50,000 nucleotides of DNA from Prorocentrum cordatum (Eukaryota; Sar; Dinophyceae; Prorocentrales; Prorocentraceae). The stretch lies in the NCBI GenBank assembly GCA_963575745.1, contig CAUYUJ010021159.1, forward strand, positions 486,927 to 536,926, in the 5' to 3' direction. This document shows, one piece after another, positions 1 through 10,005 of this stretch (position 1 is the stretch's first letter; each line of letters opens with the position of its first letter). A model generated the notes under the pieces. That model had not been told where the DNA came from. It made no database searches and saw only the letters and a list, made by a program, of their open reading frames with translations. The position numbers and the translations under genes are program-made.

Positions 1-331
1 TGCAGGATCCTGCAAGGCCTGGCTGACCCAGGTTCGTGTTGACCCGGGTCAGTGCGTCCCAGACGAGAGACTCCGGGGCTCCCCCGAAACCCAGACCACC
101 TCGCATCGTGAATTCAAAAGCGCGACGATCGAGGTTTTCTGATGCTTTCGGCCTCTGGGGTGTGGGGGCCTTCGGCGGGCCATGGGACGGTCAAGAGACG
201 ACCCAGGGTGAAAAAAACGCGTCCTGACAGGTCCTGCACGGCGCCGTGATGGGCGCCCCTGCCACGCCCGCCGGCGACGACAGCGCGCGAGGTGCTGGAA
301 GAATCGGCGTCACAACAACATACTGATACTA
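1..331. other. Unassigned stretch
   Basis: No convincing gene or repeat was recognised here. The short open frames lack any recognisable domain and overlap on both strands. Confidence 0.5.
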
Positions 332-434
332 TGCGTGTGTGTGTGCGTGCGTGTGTGCGTGCGTGTGTGTGTGCGTGTGTGTGTGTGTGTGTGTGCGTGC
401 GTGTGTGTGTGTGTGTGTGTTTGTGTGTGTGTGT
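332..434. repeat. TG/TGCG microsatellite
   Basis: Alternating GT dinucleotides with scattered GC steps. The open frames reading through it on either strand (Val-Cys or Thr-His runs) are artefacts of the repeat. A similar tract lies at 42035-42188. Confidence 0.95.
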
Positions 435-640
435 CGCCCCCCCAGGGGCGACGCGCGCACCGAGAAATCTCATAGTACATGCTGCGAGGCGGGCACTGTC
501 TGGACACCCCGCTGAGGAAACGATATTCTACAAGTTGGATATGCGATATGTCCGGGTCGGACGCAAGCTTCCAAGGAGAACATATAGTTCTAGTATGTCC
601 TTGTGCGCCCTAAAGAATCAGAAGAAAATCATTGCACACA

Positions 641-702
641 CATAAATAAGCTCCCGGAGGTCCGCGCGGATTTCGTGGGTCGGCGCCGGCGTCCCCCCCC
701 CC
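641..702 (+). repeat. Solo arm of family N inverted-repeat element
   Basis: Shares the block GGAGGTCCGCGCGGATTT and the preceding CATAAA with the left arm of the complete family N element at 38220-38415. No matching right arm follows, so this looks like a truncated copy. The rest of 435-834 shows nothing I can assign. Confidence 0.6.
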
Positions 703-834
703 AGACATCCGACGCTGCGGTGTGCTCAGCACGTGGCTTCAGAGGTTCCGACCCCTTCCCCAGGGGTACACGCTGGTCGTTGAAAACAGGCATGTTTGGA
801 TGCCCAGACCCCAAGCTACTTCTACTGCCTGCAT

Positions 835-1069
835 TCAAGCATTGGCGAAGCGTCCCGGCTTGCCTATACGCCCACAAACATGTTTAAAGAAGTTCTTCTG
901 GTCTGCACGAAATGTTTTGAGAGCATTTCTGGTCGAGATTGTTTTGTTTCAACGCAGTCGGCTTATGTTCAGTGAGCGCTGTTTTTGTTATTCGAACGTG
1001 TTTGGGGTCAGAGAACATGTCGTGGTAATTTGGCCTTCAGGAATGTCGGGATGGTCGGCCCCTGCTCAG
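835..1069 (+). mobile_element. Family A introner-like element, copy 1
   Basis: Begins TCAAGCATTGGCGAAGCG and ends GGTCGGCCCCTGCTCA, as other family A copies do (10159, 21366, 30033, 48576). Shared internal blocks include a CACGAAATG segment, a GTTCTAAGAA-like segment and CATGTCGTGGTA near the right end. The outer ends are loosely inverted (TCAAGCAG against CTGCTCAA). No flanking coding sequence is evident here, so intron status is unknown for this copy. Confidence 0.8.
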
Positions 1070-1382
1070 ATCTTATTTCAAGACTTGGCATGTTGTTGCT
1101 GCGTGTTGCTGTTCTCTGAGAGGGCTTGAGCCCCATCTGCTTTATCCGCCTTCCGACGTCATGGTTTTGCCGACCTCTTCCGACCGTCGTGTCGTCTGTC
1201 GTCCTGGAGCCGTTTCTGATGGCCACGACGCCCAGACGGACCCGCCATACAAACATCTCCAGAGATCTGGGCCTGGCCGGCGCCTTTTGGCTCCGCCCCT
1301 GGCGCGCTCCGCGGTGCTCCAGGGAGGGTGGGGGCCGGGGGCCGCCGCCGATTCGCGGCATCGGCGAGGACCCCCGTCCTGG
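1070..1382. other. Unassigned stretch
   Basis: GC-rich sequence between two repeat copies. No homology-bearing frame is recognised. Confidence 0.5.
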
Positions 1383-1507
1383 CATCACCCGGCCGGGTGC
1401 GTGTTTTCTTGGCGAGGACCACCGAGGAGCATTTTTGGCTCACCGTGAGACGAACACATCGCGCACGGCGCCGAGAAGTGCACGGGAAATGGCTGTCCGG
1501 GCGATGG
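1383..1507 (+). mobile_element. Family J MITE-like element, copy 1
   Basis: About 125 bp, colinear with 42548-42668 and 43766-43890. Shared blocks are GGCGAGGACCACCGAGGAGCAT and, near the right end, a GGAATGG-like block then GTCCG-GCGATGG. Termini are inverted (ATCGCTCGGACGT type), more diverged in this copy than in the other two. Confidence 0.7.
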
Positions 1508-1560
1508 CGAGCCGGAGGTTCGTGCGTTTGCTGGTGGTTGCCCCTCCGCCCCGGGTTATT

Positions 1561-1760
1561 GAATACCAGATCTGGTCGTCCGCGACCGACGAGGTGCGTC
1601 TCTGCCGCTTGTCCCTCCAAGTCAGGTATCTGTCGCGACCGATCTACTGTAACGTCGGCCGCGACCGATTTTTGTGGAGTCGGCCACGATCGGTCGTGGC
1701 CAATTCGGAGTGCCGAGGGGTCCCAACGGGTCGCGACCGAGAGGAACAACCTGGTATCCG
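1561..1760 (+). mobile_element. Family C MITE-like element, copy 1
   Basis: Rich in the palindromic motif TCGGTCGCGACCGA and variants. Bounded by ATACCAGATCT on the left and a diverged CCTGGTATCC on the right. A second copy with clearer ends is at 45720-45931. The coding potential is that of a repeat, not of a protein. Confidence 0.6.
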
Positions 1761-1857
1761 CTGATCTGGGCAGGGAGGGGGGCCGCAGCGCCGATCCGCT
1801 GAAATCGCGCGGACGGGATTGTGTGTTCGTGCCGGCGATTTCTGGCTCCTCCACAGG

Positions 1858-2025
1858 TCGGATGTGACTAGACGTGCCCTTGGCCCAAGGTGCCCCCAGC
1901 TTTTCGCTTCATTTTTGAGCCCCTTGGGCCCTCGGGGCCTCGTGAGGGGTGCCCTGGAGACCGTCTGGCCCACCCCGAGAATCCTGGGGGTACCTTGGGC
2001 CAGGGGTACTTCTAGCAACATCCGA
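1858..2025. mobile_element. Family M MITE, copy 1
   Basis: A 168-bp element with terminal inverted repeats of about 28 bp: the left end reads TCGGATGTGACTAGACGTGC and the right end, complemented, TCGGATGTTGCTAGAAGTAC. Other copies are 11775-11944 and 24957-25123, plus a solo end at 26761-26803. There is no room for a transposase, so it is non-autonomous. Confidence 0.85.
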
Positions 2026-2145
2026 ACAGGCGCGAAGATACGGCGCCTGCGGCTGCTGCTCGGCACGCGGCTGTGCGTGGCGCGGCGGGGCAAGTGGTAC
2101 AACGAGCTGGCGAAGGATCGCACGAGCTGACAGCTACTTGTAGTA

Positions 2146-2291
2146 TTAAGTCGGGCTTGTCAGAACTATTCAAGAGTAGTCAAAACATAGCCTGGGGGTT
2201 CTTCGACTTTTTTTTAGTTTATTATGATATATGTTTTGACTATTTGTTTTTCCGTCCAAAATCCGACTGTAGGAGGACATGCCCGACTTAA
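2146..2291. mobile_element. Family B MITE, copy 1 (TTAA-bounded)
   Basis: A 146-bp element whose ends are perfect inverted repeats apart from one base: TTAAGTCGGGCTTGTC on the left and GACATGCCCGACTTAA on the right. The interior is AT-rich with a TTTTTCCGTCC block near the right arm. TTAA at both outer edges could be the target duplication seen with piggyBac-type elements, or the TIR may simply start with TTAA. Confidence 0.85.
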
Positions 2292-2537
2292 GAAGTGATA
2301 CCCATTTTTATGCGCCCTCCAGCTTTCTCAGGGAGGTATCTTCGGGAGGGGTTGGGCGTGTGTTGTCGAATGCGGGTGCGGGAGACCCCCCCAGAGGCCC
2401 GACAACTCGCGCCCATAGCTATGGCGCCTGCATCGCCTTGCCCTCCTCCATTCCTCCCCGTAGGAGGTCGCGACGGCGACGACGAGGACGACCTCGGCCG
2501 AGTGCCCCCCCCAGGGGGCCCAAGACGGGCTTCCCAG

Positions 2538-2703
2538 CGTCGTCGTCGTCTTCCTAGTCGTCGTGCCCGCCGTCGTCGTCACTATCGTCGTCGTCGACGT
2601 CGCCGTCGTCGTCGCTATCGTCGTCGTGATCGTCGTCGTCGTCGTCGTGATCGTCGTCGTCGTCGTCGTCGCCGCGGTCGTCGTCGTCGTCGTCGTCGTC
2701 GTG

Positions 2704-2743
<40 letters not shown>

Positions 2744-3031
2744 CGGTCGTCGTCGTCGTCGTGGTGGTCGTCGTCGTCGTCGTCATCAGGGCTGGGCCGA
2801 AATGCTGTTGTGCTGGACTTCGGCTGTGTTTTGTTCTTCTTTTTTGGCAGGGAGGTACAGGAAGACAGGTAAAGCAAACCGAACAACAAAACGAGACCAA
2901 AACGAAAAACAATGTTTAGGCCCAGCCCTGGTCGTCGTCGTCGTCGTCGTCGTCCTCGTCGTCGTCGTCGTGGTGGTCGTCGTCGTCGTGGTCGTCGTCG
3001 CCGTCGTCGTCCTCGTCGTCGGTCGTCGTCT
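2538..3031 (+). repeat. GTC trinucleotide tract, split by a MITE
   Basis: Imperfect GTC repeats occupy 2538-2786 and resume at 2931-3031. The two halves were one tract before the hAT-like element at 2787-2930 was inserted. Long poly-Arg, poly-Val or poly-Thr frames through it are repeat artefacts. Confidence 0.9.
2787..2930. mobile_element. Family G hAT-like MITE, copy 1
   Basis: 144 bp with inverted ends CAGGGCTGGGCC and GGCCCAGCCCTG. It is colinear with the copy at 44445-44577, including an AAAACGAAAAACA block and a GTTTAGG next to the right end. The 8 bases on each side (GTCGTCAT and GTCGTCGT) match at 7 of 8, but both lie in a GTC tract, so the duplication is better judged from copy 2. 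Confidence 0.85.
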
Positions 3032-3057
3032 TCGCGCGTGCTGCCCTCTCCTCGCAG

Positions 3058-3170
3058 GAGCTGGCGCGCGCGCAGGGCCCGCTGCCCGCGCTGCGCGAGG
3101 CCGCGGCGGGCCTGGCCGAGGGCGCGGAGCCGCCGCTGACCGCGCGCGTGGCGCTGGACCTCACGGCGGA
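3058..3170 (+). CDS. Candidate exon, possibly upstream FAN1-like exon
   Basis: Follows a pyrimidine-rich stretch ending CTCCTCGCAG, a good 3' splice site. The frame from GAG at 3058 reads ELARAQGPLPALREAAAG and continues through TARVALDLTAES with strong GC bias at codon position 3. A GT donor is possible at 3171. It lies on the same strand as, and upstream of, the FAN1-like exons; the RVALDL segment is vaguely like the helical region before the FAN1 nuclease domain, but this link is a guess. The splice phase does not join directly to the exon at 12216, so another exon or a different donor would be needed. Confidence 0.3.
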
Positions 3171-3280
3171 GTCGCAGGGCTCGGCGCCCTCGGAGGACGA
3201 GGCCAGGCACCCCCTGGCCTCGGGGGCGAGCGAGGGCGGGGGGCGAGCGAGGGCGGGGGCGAGCGGGGGCGGGGGGAGGT

Positions 3281-3420
3281 GCGAAGGAGAGGGCCCTCTC
3301 AGAGGGCGGCGGGGGCCTTCTCAGAGGCCTCCTCGCCTTGGAGAGGTGCGCTCTGTCTCCGTGGAAGGCTCAGAAAAAAGTTTTCTCAGAATGCCAAGGG
3401 GCTTCCGAGCCTTCTGCGAT
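3281..3420 (+). repeat. Family L inverted-repeat element, copy 1 (diverged)
   Basis: Contains GGCCTTCTCAGA and AAAGTTTTCTCAGAATGCC blocks shared with 17145-17285 and with 25835-25990, the copy with the clearest fold-back arms. Confidence 0.5.
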
Positions 3421-3648
3421 CGGGCCGCGCCTTCGGAGGACGAGGCCAGACTTCAGCTGGCTCGATGCGCCCGAGCTCAATCGCAACACGCACCGTGCTC
3501 AAAACGTCCATGGCAATGCGCTGCGTGTGGGCTCGGCACGTGCGGGCCCCCGTTTTCGGGTTGGCGCACCGCGTCAGACCTGCGTACACGGTCTACGTGT
3601 GGAGCTCCGTGCCGATACACTACGTGGTGGGTGCTGCGTATCGGGGCA

Positions 3649-3726
3649 GCTCCTCCTCCTCCCCCTCCTCCTCCTCCTCCTCCTCCATCTCCTCCTCTCC
3701 CTCCTCCTCCTCCTCCCCCTCCTCCC
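3649..3726 (+). repeat. TCC tract, left part
   Basis: Imperfect CTCCTC repeats directly before the LINE. The last 16 bases before it, CTCCTCCCCCTCCTCC at 3710-3725, recur at 9925-9940 directly after the LINE, where the tract resumes to 9982. Confidence 0.9.
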
Positions 3727-3747
3727 CCGTAGCCATTTTGGCTCAAG
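3727..3747 (+). other. Relic dinoflagellate spliced leader
   Basis: All 21 bases match the conserved part of the dinoflagellate spliced leader (starting CCGTAGCC, then ATTTT, ending GGCTCAAG). Only the degenerate first position, C here at 3726, does not fit. The match coincides with the 5' boundary of the LINE. It is a genomic copy of a leader, not an SL RNA gene: no GT donor follows it, and an ATG comes directly after. Confidence 0.93.
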
Positions 3748-3902
3748 ATGCATAGTTCCTCAGCGGAACAAGTGGATACCGCTAGTCCGCGGCAGACAAG
3801 ACCCTTGGTGGTCTGGCAGAGATTGCCCTTCTCACCGACGCTCGCGCCCACGGGTAAACGGAGGCTTTTCCCGTTCCTGTGCGAGCGAACGTCCCTGTTG
3901 CA

Positions 3903-5237
3903 ATGGGACTTCCCGACGCCGCTGCTCTGGCCTGCTGCGCCCAGGAGATCGAAGACATGCCCACCTTCCCTGATGATGAACGTGCTGAAGGCCATCGTGT
4001 CCAAGGCTCGCCAGAGCCCAAGTATCCGCGTACCGAGGAGGGCAAGGGTTCCTCAGGCAGTGGCACAGGTGTTGCCCGCCTTGCCTCCCGTGCTGCCGCT
4101 GTGGGTGCCGCGCTCGTCTTTGGGCGTTCGGATCTGCAGGCTCATTCTTCTGATCTGCCTGCTGTTGGTGCTCCTGTGCATGCTGGTGGCGCCTCTGCAG
4201 GTCCTGGCCCTGCTCGTGCACCCGCTGGGCAAGCTACCCATGACTACCCCGACGAGTATATTAAAGCCGTCATCGCCGATGGTGTCGCCTCCCAGTTCAG
4301 CGAGCTTCGCACGGAGCTCGAAGGTCTTGTCGCCTCTACAGTGGGAGACACTGTCAAATCCAGCAATGCCTCCATCCTGCGGGCTTTGGCTGTGCTGCAG
4401 AAGCAGTTGGAAGACCAGCCGTCAGAGCTGGACCAGAAGGCGATGGGTATCTTCCGACCGCAGCTTGACGAACTGTCTAGGAAGATGCAGCGACAGATTG
4501 ATGATGTCACAGGGAAGGCTGCTACTCTCAACATCGAGCTGGACTCACACACAGAGCAGTTGCAACAATTACGTGCCGAGATTGCCGAGCTACGTGAAGG
4601 GCTTCACGTGGCCAAGCGCCAGGAGGCGGCCCCCTCGCCGCCCGCCAGCTTCGACCGCCAGACGGACCCTGCCGTGGTGGTGGCGATGTGTACCAAGATG
4701 GTTGGATTGTCGCAGGTTCGCGAAGTGATGGCGCCGTTCCTCTCTGAGCTTGGATTCGAAGCAGACCAGTACACCCTTTCTTGCCCTTCGCCGACTCCTG
4801 CTCGCAGGTTTCTCATCAAGTTCAACGGGGCCACTGGCCTCGCCTCTCGGAAGGTCTCTTAGGTGCTCAGCAACCTTCGCCGCAATGATCAGTGCAGAGT
4901 GTTCAACGTGGAGGCTACGGGTGCCGCCGCCGACGGGCGCCTTCACTTGGGGCCCGATAAATCCCCTCGCCAGGTCAAGACGGAGATGGCTCTTCGTCGG
5001 ATCCGCGGTGCGTGTGCAGACAAGTTTGGTGGACGGTGGTCTGTTGATCGTGAACGAGGCATGCTCAAGAGCGGTTGGACCAACGTACTTAAGATCCAGG
5101 CGAACCTTGAGGACGCTCCGTATAGCGTGCAGTTCAACCAAGAGGGCACCTTGGACCTCAAGCTCACGCGTGCCGACATCCAAGCAGTGGTGGATGAGCT
5201 TACGGCCCCTCCGCCGCCTACGACGTGGTGTGTTTGA
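3903..5237 (+). pseudogene. LINE ORF1 (gag-like) with an internal stop
   Basis: ORF1 of the LINE, presumed to bind the element's RNA and form the RNP. The frame from ATG 3903 (MGLPDAAALACCAQEIEDMP) gives an acidic/Gly-Ala-rich N-terminal region, then a long coiled coil (about 4250-4615; heptads around FSELRTELEGLVAS and LDELSRKMQRQIDDV), then a C-terminal domain (about 4675-5210) with a KMVGLSQVREVMAPFL start and basic RRIRG and RWSVDRER patches. An in-frame TAG at 4860-4862 cuts the C-terminal domain; the same frame continues past it to TGA at 5235-5237. A longer frame begins at the ATG touching the spliced leader (3748-4728) but lacks coiled-coil or domain character. Assignment rests on position before an endonuclease/RT ORF and on the coiled-coil architecture. 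Confidence 0.8.
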
Positions 5238-5244
5238 TGGCTTC

Positions 5245-8200
5245 ATGCAGCTCTTTCACACTCCGACTCGCGGGGATGGGAATGAATCGTTGCGAATCAT
5301 TACTTGGAATGCTCGAGCTCTGTTACAGTATCGAGGAGCGAAGAGTAGACTCAAGTCGTCATATTTGAAGAAGTTTCACCTTCCTGGGTCCATCCTGGCA
5401 CTACAGGAAGTTCATCAAGATCGTCTGCAACTCGAAGACTATCTATGTCGTCTTCATCGTGATGCTGTGGTCCACGCCTCGTTTTGCCCTGCCGATGATG
5501 GGGGATCGGCTGCGGGAGGGGTCGCCACTATCTGACCGAAGCTCGCGTCTGAGCTCGATGTTACCAGCAATGCTTCGGCCGTCGTGCAAGGTAGGGTCCT
5601 TCGGGTCGACGTTGTCGGGCAGGGGTTTCAGCTGGCGCACTTCAATATACATAACCATGGTCTCAACGCGAGGCAGATTGACGAGATATGTGCGGAGATC
5701 GACGCTGCGCGGGTGCGAGCAGCCGCTGATCCTCTACACTTCTTGGTGATCGTGCAGGGCGACCTCAACTTTGGCCCTGACGGGGCGTTGCTCCTCCAGC
5801 GGCCTGAACCAGCTCGTGCTACTGATCCTCGGAGTCATCGTGCTATGGCTGCTCGGTGGCTGAGGACATTGGGATTATTTCTTGAGATTTCTTCGGAGTC
5901 ACCGACGCACTACACTAAGGACACCAACTCGTTCAGCTGCCTCGATCGGTTCTTCTGCTCGGTGCCTGGATGGATGATGTGCCAGATGTGTGCGGAATCC
6001 TCCACCATCGGAGAACCCGAAGAATTATCTCGCTCGATGATATCGGACCACGCTGCTCTGCTCACGGTGCTTCGTCAACGTCACGCGCGCCCCAGGTCTG
6101 AGCAGCCAGTTCCTCGCCATGTCTTCGAGAGTCCTCTCTTTCGGCAGCGTATTGAGGGCATGTTCAAAGATGGCGCTGGCGCTGAGACGTTGTGCTCTGC
6201 GGCGGTCTACCAGGAACACTTCAAGGACATGTTGAAAGAGGCTGCCCGTGAAGTTCGTGACTGGATGTTTGTCCACCATCCTTCTGGCGACGAAACAGCG
6301 TTGCTTGTTGCCCGAGGATGTGCGCGAGCAGTATGGCGTCAAGATCTTCCGCTCGCCCGTCGGATGGTGGCGACCTCGGCTACCGCAGCTGGCCTGCTCG
6401 ACGTTGGAGGCTCACAAGTTGTCCTTCGTCATCCTGAATCGTTCCACATGTGGACGGATGGAGTTCATATGAGGCTCCTGGAAAAAGAGATTCGTGCTGC
6501 TGCTGACGCTGCTGCAGGCTCTCGTTCGACCCGTCCACCCTCTTCGTTTCGTCGTCGGCAGTTGTTGGAGCGCCAAGCTGCGATCTGGGCCCCATTCTCA
6601 CGGAGGTTGGTTCTTCGTGCTGTTCGGGACGGCCCTCGGTTAGCTGAACCTCCAGAGGAAAGGGTTGCTGCTCTCACGGAATATTGGCGCCCTGTCTTCT
6701 CGCGCTCGGAAGTCGATCTCGAAGCTGCTCAGACTTATATCGAACAGCAGTGTCCCTCACCTGTGCTCCCTGACGTCCCACCACCCTCGGAAGCGACGAT
6801 TCGAAATATTGTTGCCCGTGCTCGCCACTCTGCCCCTGGGGTTGACGGACTGCCGTACGCTGCATGGGCAGCTGCCGATTGCTGCCTGGAAGTATTATGT
6901 CTTATGATGGACTGGATCTTGCTAAGGGATCGGAACACGAAGACCTGGCCTCTGGAGGCTGCATCCGCACTGCCGATAAGATCAGGGTCCCCGGGCTCCG
7001 CAACACCGACCTGAAAATACTGACGTCTGCCGTGAACCGATCACTTAAAGGTGTCGTCGACTCCCTCGTCTCTCAGTCGCAGCGCGGCTTCGTTCAGGGC
7101 CGAAACTTCGGGTACAACATCTTAGAGCTAGACGGCTTCAGTCGTATCGCTGGGGCCCACCCGCTGGCCCCGTCTAAGATGCCGCTGCTGGTCTCGTTCG
7201 ATTTCGGCCAGGCCTTCCCGAGCCTCTCCCAGGAGTTCATGATGCTTTTCCTCGCTCACCTTCGCCTGCCATCCCCAGTGATGCACTTCCTGGCCTGGTT
7301 GTACTCTGCGATTGAAGGGGTCGTGGCCCACGGTGGCCTGCTCCACTCGGTGTATTGGCTGAGGTCGGGGATCATACAGGGCTGCGGCCTGTCTGGGACC
7401 CTGTGCGCATTGAGCACGGCCCCGTTCCTGATTGACTTGGAATGTTCCCTTGAGGATTCTGGACTTGGCCTGGCGAGGGCCTGCGCGGACGATATTGGGG
7501 CTGTCTTGTTCGAGGCTCGCGGGCTCCAGGTGCTCTACCGTGTGATGACTACTACAAGGCTCTTAACTGGGCTTTGCCTCAAGCTCAGTAAATGCAAGGT
7601 CGCCCCGCTGCGCGCGACGTTCAGCCCTGACCTTCTGGAAAGGACACGTGCTCTCCTCGGTCGGCTGGCTCCCGAATGGCAAGCTTTCGAGGTCGTGGCC
7701 CACCTGATGTACCTTGGCGTTCTCTTGGGGCCCGACGTCACGATCCAGATGCAGTGGGGCGCTGCTCGGATGAAACTAAAGTTGCGTGCTAGGCTCCTTG
7801 GTTCCGGCTCCGCTCCCTTGGGGATCAACGGCGTGCTCTACCGATCGAGAGCCCTCCCTGTCTTGTCCTACCTGGCCCAGTTCTTCCCTCTGCCTCCCAG
7901 GATGGCCGCTTTCGAGCTCTCTGTGCTTACCCAGGTATTCCGTGCTCCTATGGGTACTCTGCCTGCCTCTGGCTGGGCCCAGCTCTCTGCGTGGGGTGGC
8001 CCCAAGATCCCGCTTGTGCGGCATACGTGTGCTGCTGCGCTGTCCCGAGCTGCCACCATTACGTTCAGCGAGCATACCCACATACGCTCTAACATCACGA
8101 ACACTACTCTTTCATGGAATGATGATCTACTCCAGGGACGGTTTGATGATGCTTCCCTCGCGACCAGTTGCACTCGGGTGGATTGGATGTGTGACGCTGG

Positions 8201-9521
8201 ACGGCACTGGCGGCTGCCGCCCATCCTGCAGACCTATTCGTGGCTGCGTCAGGGCTCTGCGTGTGCTGGCTACCCCTCAGACATCCTACGCTGTTGTACG
8301 TCTGCGATTGCTTCGGAACTCTTGGTCACGGGACGTAAGCTCAACTTGCAGAGAGCAGCCACCACAGCACTATACGAGCAGTTCGTCACACCGTTCCCGT
8401 TGAGTGCGACTTTCGAGACCAGGCTGGCACGCTACTTTACCATGTATGAACCCTTTTTACATCGGGTGCCGTGGGAGGCGATTCAGATGCTGCTGCAGCT
8501 GCTGCCCACGAGCTGGATCTTCCCTGTTATTAAGACGTGGGCCTCCGCTTGGCTCACAAGTTATCGAATAAGTTACCCTTCGGGGAAACGGCGCTGTATC
8601 TTTGGGTGTAACACTTGTGCAGACAGGCAGTGCCACTACATGCGATGCCACCGTCTGGTTCGTGCTGTCGGTCGCGCACTGGGTCGCTCACTTCCTGCCT
8701 TTCTTCATGAGCGTCTGTGCCTGTCGGCGCCGTGTGTGGAACGGGCGGAGGAGCTGGTGGTGATGTACACCACGTATCACACTGTTCGTTATCGCAATTG
8801 GGTTACCCCTACTGTTCTGAACTCTGCGACTCGGGCTGCTGTCAGAACACTTCGAATGGCGTCGCCAGCAGACCAGCTAGAAAAGAAATGGCAGCCACCG
8901 CCGTCCTTCATACCGACACCGCGCACGGTCACCGACGATCTTTCCACCTCCTCGGCAGACGACCCCGTCGTCGACCCTGCCGTCCTGGCTGCTGGTGATG
9001 GTGAGGACGACGCCGACGCTGTCGCAGGCTTGGCCCCAGGGCGGTCACCATGCTTGACACCACGGCTTGTTCCTACGATGCCAAGCCCTGGCACTCCGTC
9101 GACGCTTATCGCCACGCCCGAACGTGTTGGACATAGCGACGATTGCGACGACAATGTAACTGGCAGAACGCAAAGTCCTGTGCACGGGTGCTCCTCGAGC
9201 CCGTTGCTGCAGGCTCAGTCGTCGCCAATGTCGCTGGATGTAACTGGCAGAACGCAAAGTCCTGTGCACGGGTGCTCCTCGAGCCCGTTGCTGCAGGCTC
9301 AGTCGTCGCCAATGTCGCTGGATGTAACTGGCAGAACGCAAAGTCCTGTGCACGGGTGCTCCTTGAGCACGTTGCTGCAGGCTCAGTCGTCGCCAATGTC
9401 GCTGGATGTTACTGGCAGAACGCAAAGTCCTGTGCACGGGTGCTCCTCGAGCCCGTTGCTGCAGGCTCAGTCGTCGCCAATGTTGCTGGATGTTGGTGGA
9501 AATTCTGGCCTCTGCGCATGA
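5245..9521 (+). pseudogene. LINE ORF2: endonuclease and reverse transcriptase, broken
   Basis: ORF2 makes the nick and copies the RNA. Starts at ATG 5245, 7 bases after the ORF1 stop. The endonuclease/exonuclease/phosphatase fold is shown by ITWNAR (about 5299), LALQEVH (about 5395), QGDLN with Asp codon 5761-5763, and SDH at 6043-6051. The reverse transcriptase starts near SAPGVDGLPY (about 6830), with QRGFVQGRNF, SFDFGQAF (first Asp codon 7200-7202), SGIIQGCGLSG, a CADD catalytic box (7482-7493) in place of the usual YADD/FADD, and YLGVLLGP. A Cys/His cluster CIFGCNTCADRQCHYMRC lies at 8595-8648. Breaks: an in-frame TGA at 5533-5535 inside the endonuclease, and a frameshift between about 6985 and 7014, after which the RT continues in a different frame. 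The C-terminus carries a four-unit tandem repeat. Confidence 0.9.
9156..9491 (+). repeat. Four 84-bp tandem units at the ORF2 C-terminus
   Basis: Four head-to-tail 84-bp units that stay in frame and encode a 28-residue peptide starting VTGRTQSPVHGCSSSP. The units differ at only a few bases (for example TTGAGC in unit 3 and GTTGCTGG in unit 4), so the expansion is recent compared with the breaks elsewhere in the element. Confidence 0.95.
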
Positions 9522-9866
9522 AGAGTGAATTGTGAGCGCGGCGTCGAAAATAATCTGCCGCCCGCCTGCTCGTTCGGTCCCCACATCCGATGCGTGGCCG
9601 TCCGCCGCGCGCGTGGCTCCCTGGTTGTCCTCTCGACCCGCCCTCTTGCTCCTGCTGATGTCCCTCCTGCTGCTGCCACTCACCCTCGCTCTCGCGCGCC
9701 GCCTCCCGCGGCCCTGATTGAAACACCGCTCTCCGTTCACATGCACGTGAAGTTCGACATAGGTGGGCGCCCGCCGCCCGCCCCGCCTCCTGCGGCCGCT
9801 GCCCCTGCTTCTCTTTCCTCCGCTCTGGTCGCTGGCGAAGCCAGTCGCTCGAGTGTGGAGAGGTGT

Positions 9867-9886
9867 GCTCAGCTGTTGAGCTGAGC
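9867..9886 (+). other. Stem-loop near the LINE 3' end
   Basis: Perfect 8-bp stem GCTCAGCT / AGCTGAGC with a GTTG loop, 38 bases before the inferred 3' boundary. LINEs without poly(A) tails often use a 3' stem-loop for template recognition by their reverse transcriptase; that role is inferred here. Confidence 0.65.
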
Positions 9887-9924
9887 GCAGTGGTCGGTCG
9901 GATGGACCTCTCCTCTACGCTGCG

Positions 9925-9982
9925 CTCCTCCCCCTCCTCCTCCTGCTCCTCCTCCTCCTCCTCCTCCTCCTCCTCCTCCTCC
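9925..9982 (+). repeat. TCC tract, right part
   Basis: Continuation of the tract at 3649-3726 after the LINE. Starts with the 16-base direct repeat shared with the 5' flank. Confidence 0.9.
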
Positions 9983-10005
9983 TGAGGGCGAGACGCCCTT
10001 GACCT

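Larger units (their letters stand above)
3727..9924 (+). mobile_element. Full-length LINE retrotransposon, decayed
   Basis: A 6.2-kb non-LTR element: spliced-leader relic (3727-3747), 5' leader, ORF1 (3903-5237), ORF2 with apurinic-type endonuclease and reverse transcriptase (5245-9521), and a 3' UTR of about 400 bases holding a perfect stem-loop at 9867-9886. The same 16 bases, CTCCTCCCCCTCCTCC, lie immediately outside each end (3710-3725 and 9925-9940), consistent with a target-site duplication, although both fall in TCC-rich sequence. There is no poly(A) tail. Two in-frame stops and one frameshift make this copy non-autonomous. It sits in sense orientation to the FAN1-like gene, upstream of its recognisable exons. 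Confidence 0.9.

Noticed and set aside
1429-1445. Spliced-leader-like CATTTTTGGCTCA
   Set aside because: It lies inside family J; other copies have CATTCTTGATCA at this place, so the match is accidental.
2295-3755. Very long open frames of Arg, Val or Asp across the GTC tract
   Set aside because: Trinucleotide repeats keep several frames open on both strands; the peptides are homopolymeric and carry no domain.
3748-4728. 326-codon frame starting at the ATG next to the spliced leader
   Set aside because: Overlaps ORF1 in another frame; rich in Ser/Arg/Pro and lacking the coiled coil and acidic segments seen in the ORF1 frame.
9045-9746. Minus-strand 233-codon frame opposite the 84-bp repeats
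   Set aside because: Shadow of the ORF2 tandem repeat; 84 is divisible by 3, so other frames stay open too.
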